DNA from: an uncultured Lachnospiraceae bacterium
Lineage (GTDB): Bacteria; Bacillota; Clostridia; Lachnospirales; Lachnospiraceae
Assembly: GCA_947176065.1 (NCBI GenBank)
Contig: CAMWPB010000017.1
Location: forward strand, 1 to 64,000
DNA: 64,000 nt
Direction: 5' to 3'
A program made the position numbers and the translations under genes. Under the pieces are notes generated by a model. That model had not been told where the DNA came from, did not search any database, and worked only from the letters and a program-made list of their open reading frames with translations. Below, piece after piece: positions 1 to 11,890 of the stretch; within the stretch, counting starts at the first letter, position 1; every line of letters begins with the position of its first letter.

Positions 1-139
1 GATTTGACCCTTACTTTAAACGCTTTACACTATCCCAAAAGTCAGATTCATTATACCCCCCCCCCGAATTTTTTTGTCAATTGCCATTTAAAAAACAAAG
101 CCGGAAACCTTTTTTCAGATTTCCGGCCTGTCAAACATT

Positions 140-388
140 TTAAATCAAATTACACGGAATAAAACAATTTTTCTCATCAATCGGTACGACCTGTTCACAC
201 ATACAAATAATAACGCCGTTTTCCTCTACAAAAACATCAATTTCTTTCGCATTGGAGTCCCGGTAATAAGTCAACTGTGCCTTAGACGGCGAATAAGTGA
301 AATTTTTTAATAATTCCATGACTACATAATTCTCAAAATAATGACCGCTGGCCGCTCCGTTCATCAATGTATCTCTGGTCAGCCACAT
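140..388 (-). pseudogene. C-terminal remnant of a DUF4143-type AAA ATPase
   Basis: 82 aa ORF resembling only the C-terminal part (YYRDSNAKEIDVFVEENG) of DUF4143 ATPases; no ATPase domain in frame upstream. Confidence 0.55.
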
Positions 389-397
389 GGATAACCA

Positions 398-1600
398 TCA
401 CTCTTTTTTCTCACACCACAATTTATATTCTTCCAACCTCTCAATATACCCACTGAACTCTGGCACTGTAAAATCTAATTCCCTATACCTGATCGGATAA
501 ATAATCCCCTTGCTGATTAATTGTGCCCTTGTGGTAGATACCGAATTTACACTCTTATTTAGATTTTTCGCCACATTGGAAATCGTACATGGCAATTCTC
601 CGCACTGTACCATAGCAAATATAAATTTTTTATCACTGTCCGCGCATCTCTCGTACCTGACTTTGAAAAATCCTACATCCAACAGCTTATAAAACTCTTC
701 CATACTGTTTTCTACGCAGCTGCATCCTATTTCCTTTTCAACAGCATTTTTATATACTACCTGACACATTTGCTGGATGAAAAAAGGATATCCTTTTGTA
801 ATTGAAATAATTTTATCTATTGCTGCATCTGTATAAGTAATTCCAAATTTCTGTGCGGGTATTTCAATCGCATTTTTTGACTGTTCGTCTGTCAACGAAC
901 CAATTTCTTTATATAAAAATAATCTTTCGGAATAAGACCTTTCATCCGACAGCATCTTATATATTTTAGGCAGTCCGGCTCCGATTACCATAACCGGATA
1001 TCCTAATTGATTGGTACGATGTAATGCGGAAATCAGGGAACCAAGCTCCTTCGGTTTCATATATTGGATTTCATCAATAAAGAAACAAACAGGAATACCC
1101 GTCTTATATGCTGTCTCCCCGACCGTTGTAAACACATCTGTCAAACCCTGTGTTAAATTGATGGATTTGTAAAGTTCTTTCTCCTGCATGGAAAAAGAAA
1201 AGGTACTGTCATTTGGGTCTAATGATATAACTAATGCTTTGATTGCTTCAAGAGGTTTTTGTATCAAATGTTTAAATTTTTCCTTCGTACTTACCTTTCT
1301 TAAAAAAGCCTGAGAACAGGCAGCAATTTGGGAAATAAAATCGTTTCTCTCCTCCACCTCAATATGCCTGCAAAATATATCTTTATCTTCTGCAATTTTT
1401 TGAAGACTATTTATCAGAACAGTTTTACCAACGCCCCGTAATCCGCTGAAGATAATGGATTGAGCAGGCATGTTCATAGTAAGCGCATCAAACATCTGTG
1501 TTACATTTTCTATATCTTCATCACGTCCGGCTAAATAAGTCGGCATCAATCCTGCCCCTGGCCTGTATGGATTTACTTTAAACATAGGATTCACCTCCAT
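398..1600 (-). CDS. AAA family ATP-binding protein (Orc1/Cdc6-like ATPase with C-terminal winged helix)
   Basis: Walker A-like GLRGVGKT, Walker B-like VCFFIDEIQ, C-terminal HTH-like region. Confidence 0.8.
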   Translation of the reverse strand: MEVNPMFKVNPYRPGAGLMPTYLAGRDEDIENVTQMFDALTMNMPAQSIIFSGLRGVGKTVLINSLQKIAEDKDIFCRHIEVEERNDFISQIAACSQAFLRKVSTKEKFKHLIQKPLEAIKALVISLDPNDSTFSFSMQEKELYKSINLTQGLTDVFTTVGETAYKTGIPVCFFIDEIQYMKPKELGSLISALHRTNQLGYPVMVIGAGLPKIYKMLSDERSYSERLFLYKEIGSLTDEQSKNAIEIPAQKFGITYTDAAIDKIISITKGYPFFIQQMCQVVYKNAVEKEIGCSCVENSMEEFYKLLDVGFFKVRYERCADSDKKFIFAMVQCGELPCTISNVAKNLNKSVNSVSTTRAQLISKGIIYPIRYRELDFTVPEFSGYIERLEEYKLWCEKKE

Positions 1601-1674
1601 TCACATTATTTCATACATTCATATGCGCTTCAATCTATTTACGCCGTGTTCCGTAAAATAACCACGATAAGTTA

Positions 1675-3105
1675 CTATAAGTTCGCAAAGGTATTTGCAT
1701 TTTCCTCCCGCCGCATCTCCCGGATCACACTCACCCCAAGCGGTATCGACACCGTCAATGCAAAGAAATCCGACACCGCCTGACAGACTTCCACTCCCGT
1801 AAGTCCAAAGAAATATGGAAGAACCGCAATAAGCGGCAGGAAAAAAATACCCTGTCTGGCGGAAGCCACGATAGACGCTTTCAATCCCTTTCCAATGGAC
1901 TGCAGCATCATATTGCACATAACAATCCATGCGCTCAAAGGAAATGCAATCACAGAATAGCGAAGCGCCGCCGTACCTACCATAATTACATCCGGGTCAT
2001 CCTTTCTGAAAACAGTCACAAGCTGAGGCGCGAAAATATATACAACAACAGCCAGCCCTAAAAGACAGACGAAAGCTATCTTCACACAGAAATAAAATGC
2101 TTTTAAAACTCTCTCATACCGCTTTGCGCCATAATTGAAGCCGCACACAGGCTGAAAGCCCTGACCAAAACCGATTAATGCGGAATTTGCAAACATCATA
2201 ATGCGGGACACAATAGACATTCCGGCAATCGCCGCATCACCGTACACACCCGCCGCGTGATTTAAGCAGATCGTGGCCACGCTGGCAAGCCCCTGACGGA
2301 ACAGGGAAGGGATGCCGCCCCGAATCACTTCCGTATAGAAATGAAGGCTTGGCTTAAAGTTCTGAAAACGGATCTGAATATTACCTCCCCGCCTGATCAT
2401 GATAAGCAGGAAAAAGAAGCTCAGATACTGGCTTACGGTAGTGGCAAGCGCCGCCCCTGCAACACCCATGCCGCACCAGAAAATAAGAATCGGGTCTAAT
2501 ACGATATTGATAACCGCGCCTGATACAATACCGATCATCGCATAAAACGCGCTTCCCTGAAAACGCATCTGATTATTTAATACCAAAGAAGCCGTCATGG
2601 CGGGTGCGCCGATCAGAATGATCCGCAGATAAGCTACAGTATAAGGCTGAATCGTTTCTGTAGAACCGAGCAGATAGGAGAGAGGTTCTATAAAAAACAT
2701 ACAGCTTATCATAATAATTACGCCGGCCAAAAAAGAAGTAAAAAACCCGACAGCAGACATTTTTTCCGCCTCTTCAATTTCACCTGCGCCCAATTTTCGG
2801 GAAATAAAATTGCCGGAACCATGTCCGAAAAGGAACCCTACAGCCTGAATAATCGCCATCAGGGAAAAAACAATTCCCACAGCCGCCGTAGACTGGGTAT
2901 CCAGTTTTCCCACAAAAAAAGTATCTGCCATATTGTAAAACGAAGTGACAAGCATACTTAAAATAGTGGGCATAGCCAGTCTGCAGACCAGCTTTTCCAC
3001 CGGCTCTTCCAACATGTAATTTCTCTTTTGTTCCGCGCTTTCGAATTTCATACTCTTACCTTGTCTTTCTTTTATCTGATCCGAAATACTGTTTTCGGTT
3101 TCCAT
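1675..3105 (-). CDS. MATE family efflux transporter
   Basis: 476 aa polytopic protein; MATE N-terminus (AMPTILSMLVTSFYNMADTFFVG). Confidence 0.9.
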   Translation of the reverse strand: METENSISDQIKERQGKSMKFESAEQKRNYMLEEPVEKLVCRLAMPTILSMLVTSFYNMADTFFVGKLDTQSTAAVGIVFSLMAIIQAVGFLFGHGSGNFISRKLGAGEIEEAEKMSAVGFFTSFLAGVIIMISCMFFIEPLSYLLGSTETIQPYTVAYLRIILIGAPAMTASLVLNNQMRFQGSAFYAMIGIVSGAVINIVLDPILIFWCGMGVAGAALATTVSQYLSFFFLLIMIRRGGNIQIRFQNFKPSLHFYTEVIRGGIPSLFRQGLASVATICLNHAAGVYGDAAIAGMSIVSRIMMFANSALIGFGQGFQPVCGFNYGAKRYERVLKAFYFCVKIAFVCLLGLAVVVYIFAPQLVTVFRKDDPDVIMVGTAALRYSVIAFPLSAWIVMCNMMLQSIGKGLKASIVASARQGIFFLPLIAVLPYFFGLTGVEVCQAVSDFFALTVSIPLGVSVIREMRREENANTFANL

Positions 3106-3260
3106 ATTACAATATCTCCTATTTTAGTCTCTTTTTTTCAGATTTGCAAATTGAGTAAAACATTCGCCATTATTTTTTAATATATTTGCCATATTCCTGA
3201 ATTATGCTGCATTTCGCAATATGCATGATTGCCCAATGAAAAAAGTAAACAGAATATAAC

Positions 3261-3289
3261 TTGTCATTGGCTCTCCTTCCTTCTATAAT
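3261..3289 (+). promoter_or_regulatory. Sigma-A-type promoter for the flavin reductase/rubredoxin gene
   Basis: TTGTCA (3261-3266), 17 bp, TATAAT (3284-3289). Confidence 0.6.
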
Positions 3290-3372
3290 AAATGCAGAAA
3301 AGACAATGAAAACGAATAATACACCTGTCTTTTCACATAATAAAAATAACGAAACAGAAAAGGAGCGATATT

Positions 3373-3975
3373 ATGAATACAAAAGCATTGTTTCAATTAT
3401 CCTACGGTCTTTATGTGGCGGCATCCAAATTTGACAAAAAAATGAACGGCTGTATCGTAAACACGGTGATGCAGGTGACAAGCAGTCCGCTACAGATTGC
3501 GGTAGCAATTAATAAAGAAAATCTGACCTGTGAAATCACACAGAAGTCTAAGATGCTCTCCCTGTCGGTGCTCTCTGAGACAGCTCCGTTTTCTCTTTTC
3601 CAGCATTTCGGCTTTCAAAGTGGAAAAACAACGGATAAATTTGTCAATTATCCCTTTGCATTAACCTCTCAGGAGCTTCCTTATCTCAAGGAGCATACCT
3701 CTGCTTTCATTGACTGTAAGGTAACCGATACCGTTGATCTGGGAACGCATATGCTGTTTATCTGCTCGGTAAATGACTGTGATATAATTTCCGGCGAAAA
3801 GGCAATGACTTATTCCTTCTATCATGAATTTGTAAAACCGAAGCCTGAAGCTTCCGCCGCCAAAGGATGGCGCTGTACAGTCTGCGGCTACGTCTATGAG
3901 GGAGAAGAGCTTCCGCCTGATTTTATCTGTCCCTGGTGTAAACACGGAATAGAAGATTTCGAAAAAATTGTCTAA
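3373..3975 (+). CDS. Flavin reductase-rubredoxin fusion (high molecular weight rubredoxin)
   Basis: N-terminal flavin reductase-like domain; C-terminal WRCTVCGYVYEGEELPPDFICPWCKHG rubredoxin with two CxxC motifs. Confidence 0.88.
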   Translation: MNTKALFQLSYGLYVAASKFDKKMNGCIVNTVMQVTSSPLQIAVAINKENLTCEITQKSKMLSLSVLSETAPFSLFQHFGFQSGKTTDKFVNYPFALTSQELPYLKEHTSAFIDCKVTDTVDLGTHMLFICSVNDCDIISGEKAMTYSFYHEFVKPKPEASAAKGWRCTVCGYVYEGEELPPDFICPWCKHGIEDFEKIV

Positions 3976-4141
3976 TCTCTTCTTTTGTTCCGCTATCGTC
4001 AAAAATGCCGTATTTACGGGGATGCAACCGCAAATTTACATGAAAATATTCAAAAGCAACATGAAATTGATAGTCTTTACATCCCCGTCATCCTACAATA
4101 TGACTATAGCCGGCACAAAATAGAAAACAGGAGATTACATT

Positions 4142-5074
4142 ATGAGCTTAGGACAAAATTTACAATTTTTAAGAAAACGGGACAATATCACTCAGGAACA
4201 GTTAGCGGAAGTCTTAGAGGTATCAAGACAGTCCGTTTCCAAATGGGAATCGGACACGACATATCCGGAGATGGATAAGCTTTTACAGCTTTCCAATCTG
4301 TTCCACTGTACTTTGGACGATCTGGTACAGAAGGATATCAGCACGCAGTACGTAGAAGACAAATGTAATTATAACGAGTTTATGAATCAGTTCAGTAAGA
4401 GAATAACGACAGGTGTGGGACTGATTTTAAGCGGCGTTACTCTTATGATGCTGTTAGTTACTTTTTTTCCTGAGATACATGGTTTTGATATGGAAGAGCT
4501 TTCCGGCATCATCTTTCTGCTTTTCGTAATAGTAGCCGTAGCAATTTTCATTGTCTCCGGCTTACAGATGAGCTATTTTGAAAAAAAGAATCCGTACATA
4601 GAAAATTTTTACTCAGATGCGGAAAAAGAAGCATTTCATAAGAAATTTACTGTATTTATCACAACAGGAGTCGTTCTCATTATTTTTGGCATGATTTTAT
4701 CGGTGGCTTCCGACGCTGTAATATCCGAAAACAATATGATTCAGGATGCGATTGATTTGGATATGTTAAGCGGTGCCCTGTTTATGCTGTTTGTCACAAT
4801 CGCTGTCATACTTTTTGCCTATGCAGGCACACAGAAAAGTAAATATGACATTAACCGTTACAATCTGATGCATGACCATAGTTCCCAGATCTATAAAAAC
4901 GACAAAAAGACAGGGTTAACCTGCGGCTGTATTATGATGGTGGCTACTATGATTTATCTCGCCTGTGGTTTTATCGGTGATTTATGGCAGACCGCATGGG
5001 TTGTTTATCCTGTTTTTGGAATTGCCTGCGGTATTGCAGCTATTGTGATCAATCGGAATAATGAGGAGGAATAA
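4142..5074 (+). CDS. XRE-family HTH regulator with C-terminal multi-TM domain
   Basis: N-terminal HTH (LRKRDNITQEQLAEVLEVSRQSVSKWE) followed by about six hydrophobic segments. Confidence 0.85.
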   Translation: MSLGQNLQFLRKRDNITQEQLAEVLEVSRQSVSKWESDTTYPEMDKLLQLSNLFHCTLDDLVQKDISTQYVEDKCNYNEFMNQFSKRITTGVGLILSGVTLMMLLVTFFPEIHGFDMEELSGIIFLLFVIVAVAIFIVSGLQMSYFEKKNPYIENFYSDAEKEAFHKKFTVFITTGVVLIIFGMILSVASDAVISENNMIQDAIDLDMLSGALFMLFVTIAVILFAYAGTQKSKYDINRYNLMHDHSSQIYKNDKKTGLTCGCIMMVATMIYLACGFIGDLWQTAWVVYPVFGIACGIAAIVINRNNEEE

Positions 5075-5933
5075 TTCCATATTCCTGCAACGCCTGCTGC
5101 CAGTACTTTTCAGGAATATCCGGCCAGGTGACAGTCCCCTCCGCTTCCTCGCACAGCTTACTTGCCCGTTTTAAACAGGCTAAATTGTAATCTGTGCCGG
5201 TGCGGAGGGTATGTATCGTAATTTTAGACCACGCCGGCGCTTTCTCGTTTAGGCCTGATGTTTCAAAGTCCTTCACCAGCTTCTCCACATCATAATCCAG
5301 CCTGAAAAATTCCTCCTCCCATCCGGCTTTTGATCCGTGCATCATCATATACTGCGTTCTCCCGTCAAAATACCAAGAAACGCCCACCGCGCCCGGATGC
5401 AATATCTTCTTGCCTTCATATACCTTCTCTTCCTGAAAATGCACATGCCCGGACACCAGAAGATCCACGTCCAGATTTTTCATAAGCTGCACTGTATTTT
5501 CCCCGTCCGGCTCCAATATTTCATTGGAACGCACAGGAGAACCGTGACAATACCGAAAAGGCGGATACCCCGCCTTTTCATAATAACCCTTAATATCCAG
5601 ACTATCAAAGAAAATAAAATCCTGTTCCTTCAGATTTTCGTAAGTGTAGAGAAGACTGCCGCTGGCAGAAGAATAAGTCCACCGTTCCTCCGGATTTTTC
5701 CTGTGGTTTAACATATAATCTTCCCTGTTTCCACGGATAAAACGGCAATTATAATCACGATCCATCTCATAGACAATCTTCATTGCTTTCTGAGGATAGG
5801 GACAATCGCTGATATAATCTCCGAGAAAGAGAAATTCGTCAGGATTCTGTTTCAGGGCGTGTTCAATGCATCTCTCAAGCCCCACATAATTACTGTGAAT
5901 ATCACCTATGACAGCTATTTTGTAATCTTTCAT
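5049..5933 (-). CDS. Metallophosphoesterase family protein
   Basis: IAVIGDIHSNYVGLE, FLGDYISD, FIRGNRE, SGHVHFQ motifs. Confidence 0.9.
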   Translation of the reverse strand: MKDYKIAVIGDIHSNYVGLERCIEHALKQNPDEFLFLGDYISDCPYPQKAMKIVYEMDRDYNCRFIRGNREDYMLNHRKNPEERWTYSSASGSLLYTYENLKEQDFIFFDSLDIKGYYEKAGYPPFRYCHGSPVRSNEILEPDGENTVQLMKNLDVDLLVSGHVHFQEEKVYEGKKILHPGAVGVSWYFDGRTQYMMMHGSKAGWEEEFFRLDYDVEKLVKDFETSGLNEKAPAWSKITIHTLRTGTDYNLACLKRASKLCEEAEGTVTWPDIPEKYWQQALQEYGIIPPHYSD

Positions 5934-5938
5934 AAATT

Positions 5939-8506
5939 TTACTCTTCCTTCGGAAGATTTACCTCTTTGCCATCATCATAATCCTCAGGAATATTATACT
6001 TTTCCTCCTCAGGTATCTCCTCCATGGCGTCATCGATATTTTCAAACTCTTCCTCGCCGTTGCTGATCTTCTCACGCACCTTGGCAATTTTCGCTACCTT
6101 TACGTTTTCATCCAGATTGATCATCTTCACGCCGGAAGTGATTCTGCCGAGGGTTGAAATATCTTCCATGCGAAGTTGTATAATAATACCCTCTGTGGTG
6201 ATCATCATGATCTCATGATCGTCGTTGACAGCCTTTACACCCACCACATTTCCTGTTTTCTCCGTAATCTTATAGCATTTTAAGCCCTTACCGCCGCGCT
6301 TCTGCACCGTAAATTCATTCAGGTAAGTACGCTTACCCATACCATTTTCCGATACGATGAGCAGAGAATCTCCCTGATGGTCTAACTGCATACCCACAAT
6401 TTCATCCCTGTCAGACAAATTCATACCGATCACACCCATGGAAGATCTGCCGGTAGGCCTTACATCCGTCTCCTTAAAACGGATACACATACCATGTTTT
6501 GTGACAAGAAAGATATCCGTCTCCTTAGAAGTCGCCTTTACTTCAATCAATTCATCATCATCACGTAAATTGATAGCCGCCAGACCATTTTTTCTGACAT
6601 TTGAAAATTCCATAATGGAGGTTTTCTTTACGATACCCCGCTTTGTCACCATGAAAAGATTTTTATCCTCCTCATAATCCTTAATGGGTATCATGGCAGA
6701 AATTTTTTCACCCGGATTTAACTGCAGTATATTGACAATCGCAATACCTCTTGCAGTACGTCCTGCCTCAGGTATCTCATAAGCCTTCAGACGGTACACC
6801 CTGCCGTAGTTCGTAAAGAACATCAGATAATGATGGGTCGTCGTCATAAGAAGGTCTTCTATATAATCCTCCTCAATAGTCTGCATCCCCTTGATGCCCT
6901 TGCCGCCGCGGTTCTGGGACTTAAAATTATCCACCGTCATGCGCTTGATATAACCGAGGCTGGTCATGGCAATTACGGTATTGTCTTTGGGAATCAGATC
7001 CTCCATATTGATATCATAAACGTCATAACCAATCTTACTTCTTCTGTCGTCCCCGTATTTCTCAGCCGTAATCAGCATTTCATCCTTAATGACGCCAAGA
7101 AGCAGTTTTTCATCCGCCAGAATTGCCTTTAACTCCGCAATCTTTTTAAGCAGTTCATTATGTTCGTTCTCAAGCTTTTCTCTCTCCAGACCTGTAAGGG
7201 CACGCAGACGCATGTCCACGATCGCCTGAGCCTGTACATCGGAAAGTTTAAATCTTTCAATTAACCTTTCTTTTGCAATCTGGGTTGTCTGACTGCTTCT
7301 GATAATCTGGATCACTTCGTCGATATGATCCAGAGCAATCAGCAAGCCCTGTAAAATATGATCTCTTTCTTCCGCTTTATCCAGATCATACTTCGTTCTT
7401 CTGGTCACCACATCCTTCTGATGATCCAGATAGTAAGTAAGCATATCCTTAAGGTTCATGACTTTGGGCTGGTTATTCACCAGAGCAAGCATGATAACGC
7501 CGAAGGAATCCTGAAGCTGTGTATGCTTATAAAGCTGGTTTAAAATCACGTTGGCGTTGGCGTCTTTTCTCAGCTCAATCACGATTCTCATACCTTCGCG
7601 GTTTGTCTCATCGCGCAGGTCTGTGATACCGTCAACCTTTTTCAATTTCACCAGATCGGCGATCTTTAAGATCAGATTCGCCTTATTTACCATATAGGGA
7701 AGCTCCGTCACAATAATACGGCTCTTCCCGTTATCCATTGTCTCAATTTCAGTGACCGCGCGAACCCTTACTTTACCACGTCCCGTACGGTACGCTTCCT
7801 CCGCGCCTCTCGTTCCCAAAATAATGCCGCCGGTCGGAAAATCTGGAGCTTTGACGATCTGAAGCAGCTCCTCCATATCCGTTTCCCTGCTTCCATCAAT
7901 CTGGTTATCAATAATTTTAATAACGGCGTTTGTTACTTCCCGCAGATTGTGAGGAGGAATATTGGTAGCCATACCTACCGCAATACCTGTCGTACCATTT
8001 ACCAGAAGGTTTGGATAACGGCTGGGTAAAACCACAGGTTCCTTCTCCGTATCGTCAAAGTTCGGCACGAAATCCACTGTGTTTTTGTTGATATCAGCCA
8101 GAAGCTCCATGGAAATCTTACTCAGACGCGCCTCTGTATAACGCATCGCCGCTGCCCCGTCTCCGTCCATGGAACCGAAGTTTCCGTGCCCGTCCACCAA
8201 AGGATATCTGGTAGACCATTCCTGCGCCATATTTACCAATGCGCCGTAAATGGAGCTGTCACCGTGAGGATGATATTTACCCATGGTATCACCGACGATA
8301 CGGGCACTTTTTCTATGAGGCTTATCCGGCCCGTTATTCAATTCGATCATGGAATAAAGGACACGACGCTGTACAGGCTTAAGACCGTCTCTTACATCCG
8401 GCAGCGCACGGGCGGCAATGACGCTCATAGCGTAGTCGATATAAGAATCTTCCATTTTTTTCTTAAGATCGACATCCTCTATCTTATCAAAAATCTTATC
8501 ATCCAT
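5939..8506 (-). CDS. gyrA: DNA gyrase subunit A
   Basis: 855 aa; [42 protein letters not shown]; adjacent to gyrB. Confidence 0.98.
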   Translation of the reverse strand: MDDKIFDKIEDVDLKKKMEDSYIDYAMSVIAARALPDVRDGLKPVQRRVLYSMIELNNGPDKPHRKSARIVGDTMGKYHPHGDSSIYGALVNMAQEWSTRYPLVDGHGNFGSMDGDGAAAMRYTEARLSKISMELLADINKNTVDFVPNFDDTEKEPVVLPSRYPNLLVNGTTGIAVGMATNIPPHNLREVTNAVIKIIDNQIDGSRETDMEELLQIVKAPDFPTGGIILGTRGAEEAYRTGRGKVRVRAVTEIETMDNGKSRIIVTELPYMVNKANLILKIADLVKLKKVDGITDLRDETNREGMRIVIELRKDANANVILNQLYKHTQLQDSFGVIMLALVNNQPKVMNLKDMLTYYLDHQKDVVTRRTKYDLDKAEERDHILQGLLIALDHIDEVIQIIRSSQTTQIAKERLIERFKLSDVQAQAIVDMRLRALTGLEREKLENEHNELLKKIAELKAILADEKLLLGVIKDEMLITAEKYGDDRRSKIGYDVYDINMEDLIPKDNTVIAMTSLGYIKRMTVDNFKSQNRGGKGIKGMQTIEEDYIEDLLMTTTHHYLMFFTNYGRVYRLKAYEIPEAGRTARGIAIVNILQLNPGEKISAMIPIKDYEEDKNLFMVTKRGIVKKTSIMEFSNVRKNGLAAINLRDDDELIEVKATSKETDIFLVTKHGMCIRFKETDVRPTGRSSMGVIGMNLSDRDEIVGMQLDHQGDSLLIVSENGMGKRTYLNEFTVQKRGGKGLKCYKITEKTGNVVGVKAVNDDHEIMMITTEGIIIQLRMEDISTLGRITSGVKMINLDENVKVAKIAKVREKISNGEEEFENIDDAMEEIPEEEKYNIPEDYDDGKEVNLPKEE

Positions 8507-8524
8507 TTTTATATGCCTTTCTGA

Positions 8525-10495
<1,971 letters not shown>

Positions 10496-10511
10496 CTACA
10501 TTAATTGTAAA

Positions 10512-11591
10512 TTACTCCACTATACCCCCATTTTCTATCTTGAAAACTTTATCAATTTCAAACCTGTTATTTACAAATTCATCCAATCCCGTGCAGGTAA
10601 TGATCGTCTGAATATCGCCGATCGTACTTAACAGATAATTTTGTCTGTTGCTGTCAAGCTCTGACAATACATCGTCAAGAAGCAGAACAGGATTATCTTT
10701 TGTTAATTTCTTGACAAGCTCGATTTCCGACAGCTTCAAGGAAAGCGCCGCCGTTCTCTGCTGACCCTGGGACCCGAATCTTCTGATGTCGATATCTCCC
10801 ACCATAAAAGAAAAATCATCTCTGTGAGGACCGACGGTCGTCTGCTTTAATTTCACGTCCCTGTCCTGACAGGAGGAAAGGGATTTTTCATAATCCTCAA
10901 TGATAACATCAGGCTCATATTTAATAATAAGCTCTTCTTTATCTCCTGACAGTTTCTTATGGATATCAAAAATAATTTCATTTAACTGCTCTGTAAAAAG
11001 TTTTCTTCTCTCAATAATTTTGCTTCCGAAAGAAACAAGCTGGGAATCCCAGATATTCAATGTTTCCTTTAAAGAGGGATTAAAGTACATATCCTTTAAC
11101 AATTTGTTCCTCTGATTTACAATCTTATTATAATGATTCAGATTATAAATATAAAACGAATCGAGCTGGCACAGCTCCATATCCACAAATCTTCTTCTCT
11201 CCGAGGGACCGTTTTTAATGATCGAGAGATCTTCCGGTGAAAAAAATACGACATTTAACAATCCCAAAAGCTCCGCCGCCTTTTTTATTTTCTGACCGTC
11301 GATCGCAATTCCCTTGGTTTTATTTTTGCGAAGGTGCATATCTACCCTGATTTCGACTTCTTCTTTTTCAAGATAAGTCCTGATATGTGCTTCTTCTTTT
11401 TTAAAATTTACGATATCCTTATCTTTACTTCCCTTATGGGATTTGGTGGTAGCGGATAAAAAAATGGCTTCCAATATATTTGTCTTTCCCTGAGCATTGT
11501 CACCATATAAAATATTCGTTCCCTTACTGAAATCAATATGTAAAGAATCGTAATTTCTAAAATCCGCTAATTCCAACGATTTAATAATCAT
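10512..11591 (-). CDS. recF: DNA replication/repair protein RecF
   Basis: GDNAQGKTNILEAI Walker A; LLLDDVLSELD; synteny. Confidence 0.97.
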   Translation of the reverse strand: MIIKSLELADFRNYDSLHIDFSKGTNILYGDNAQGKTNILEAIFLSATTKSHKGSKDKDIVNFKKEEAHIRTYLEKEEVEIRVDMHLRKNKTKGIAIDGQKIKKAAELLGLLNVVFFSPEDLSIIKNGPSERRRFVDMELCQLDSFYIYNLNHYNKIVNQRNKLLKDMYFNPSLKETLNIWDSQLVSFGSKIIERRKLFTEQLNEIIFDIHKKLSGDKEELIIKYEPDVIIEDYEKSLSSCQDRDVKLKQTTVGPHRDDFSFMVGDIDIRRFGSQGQQRTAALSLKLSEIELVKKLTKDNPVLLLDDVLSELDSNRQNYLLSTIGDIQTIITCTGLDEFVNNRFEIDKVFKIENGGIVE

Positions 11592-11800
11592 TCGTTTGTT
11601 ACCTTAATTTGTTGTCCGTTATATTCAATTACATCACCGGGACGTATTTTTTTACCGCGCTGTACTTCCACTTCGCCGTTTACTTTTACAAATCCTTCCT
11701 GAATCTCTATCTTTGCATCCACACCCGATCCCACCAGACCCGCCAGTTTCAAAACCTGTCCGAGCTTGATAAAATCATCCCTGATTCTTATTGTTTCCAT
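11588..11800 (-). CDS. yaaA: S4-domain RNA-binding protein YaaA
   Basis: IKLGQVLKLAGLVGSGVDAKIEIQEGFVKVNGEVEVQRGKKIRPGD; between recF and dnaN. Confidence 0.92.
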   Translation of the reverse strand: METIRIRDDFIKLGQVLKLAGLVGSGVDAKIEIQEGFVKVNGEVEVQRGKKIRPGDVIEYNGQQIKVTNE

Positions 11801-11890
11801 ATTTTTCCTATTTATTCTCCTACGCGAAACTTAGAAGTTCTTGGCGTTTCGTCCAATGGCGGAACGTCTTTAAAAGTACTTCTCACATTG

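Noticed and set aside
1619-1930. 103 aa ORF overlapping the MATE gene in another frame
   Set aside because: Same-strand out-of-frame ORF over the MATE 3' end; not plausible as a gene.
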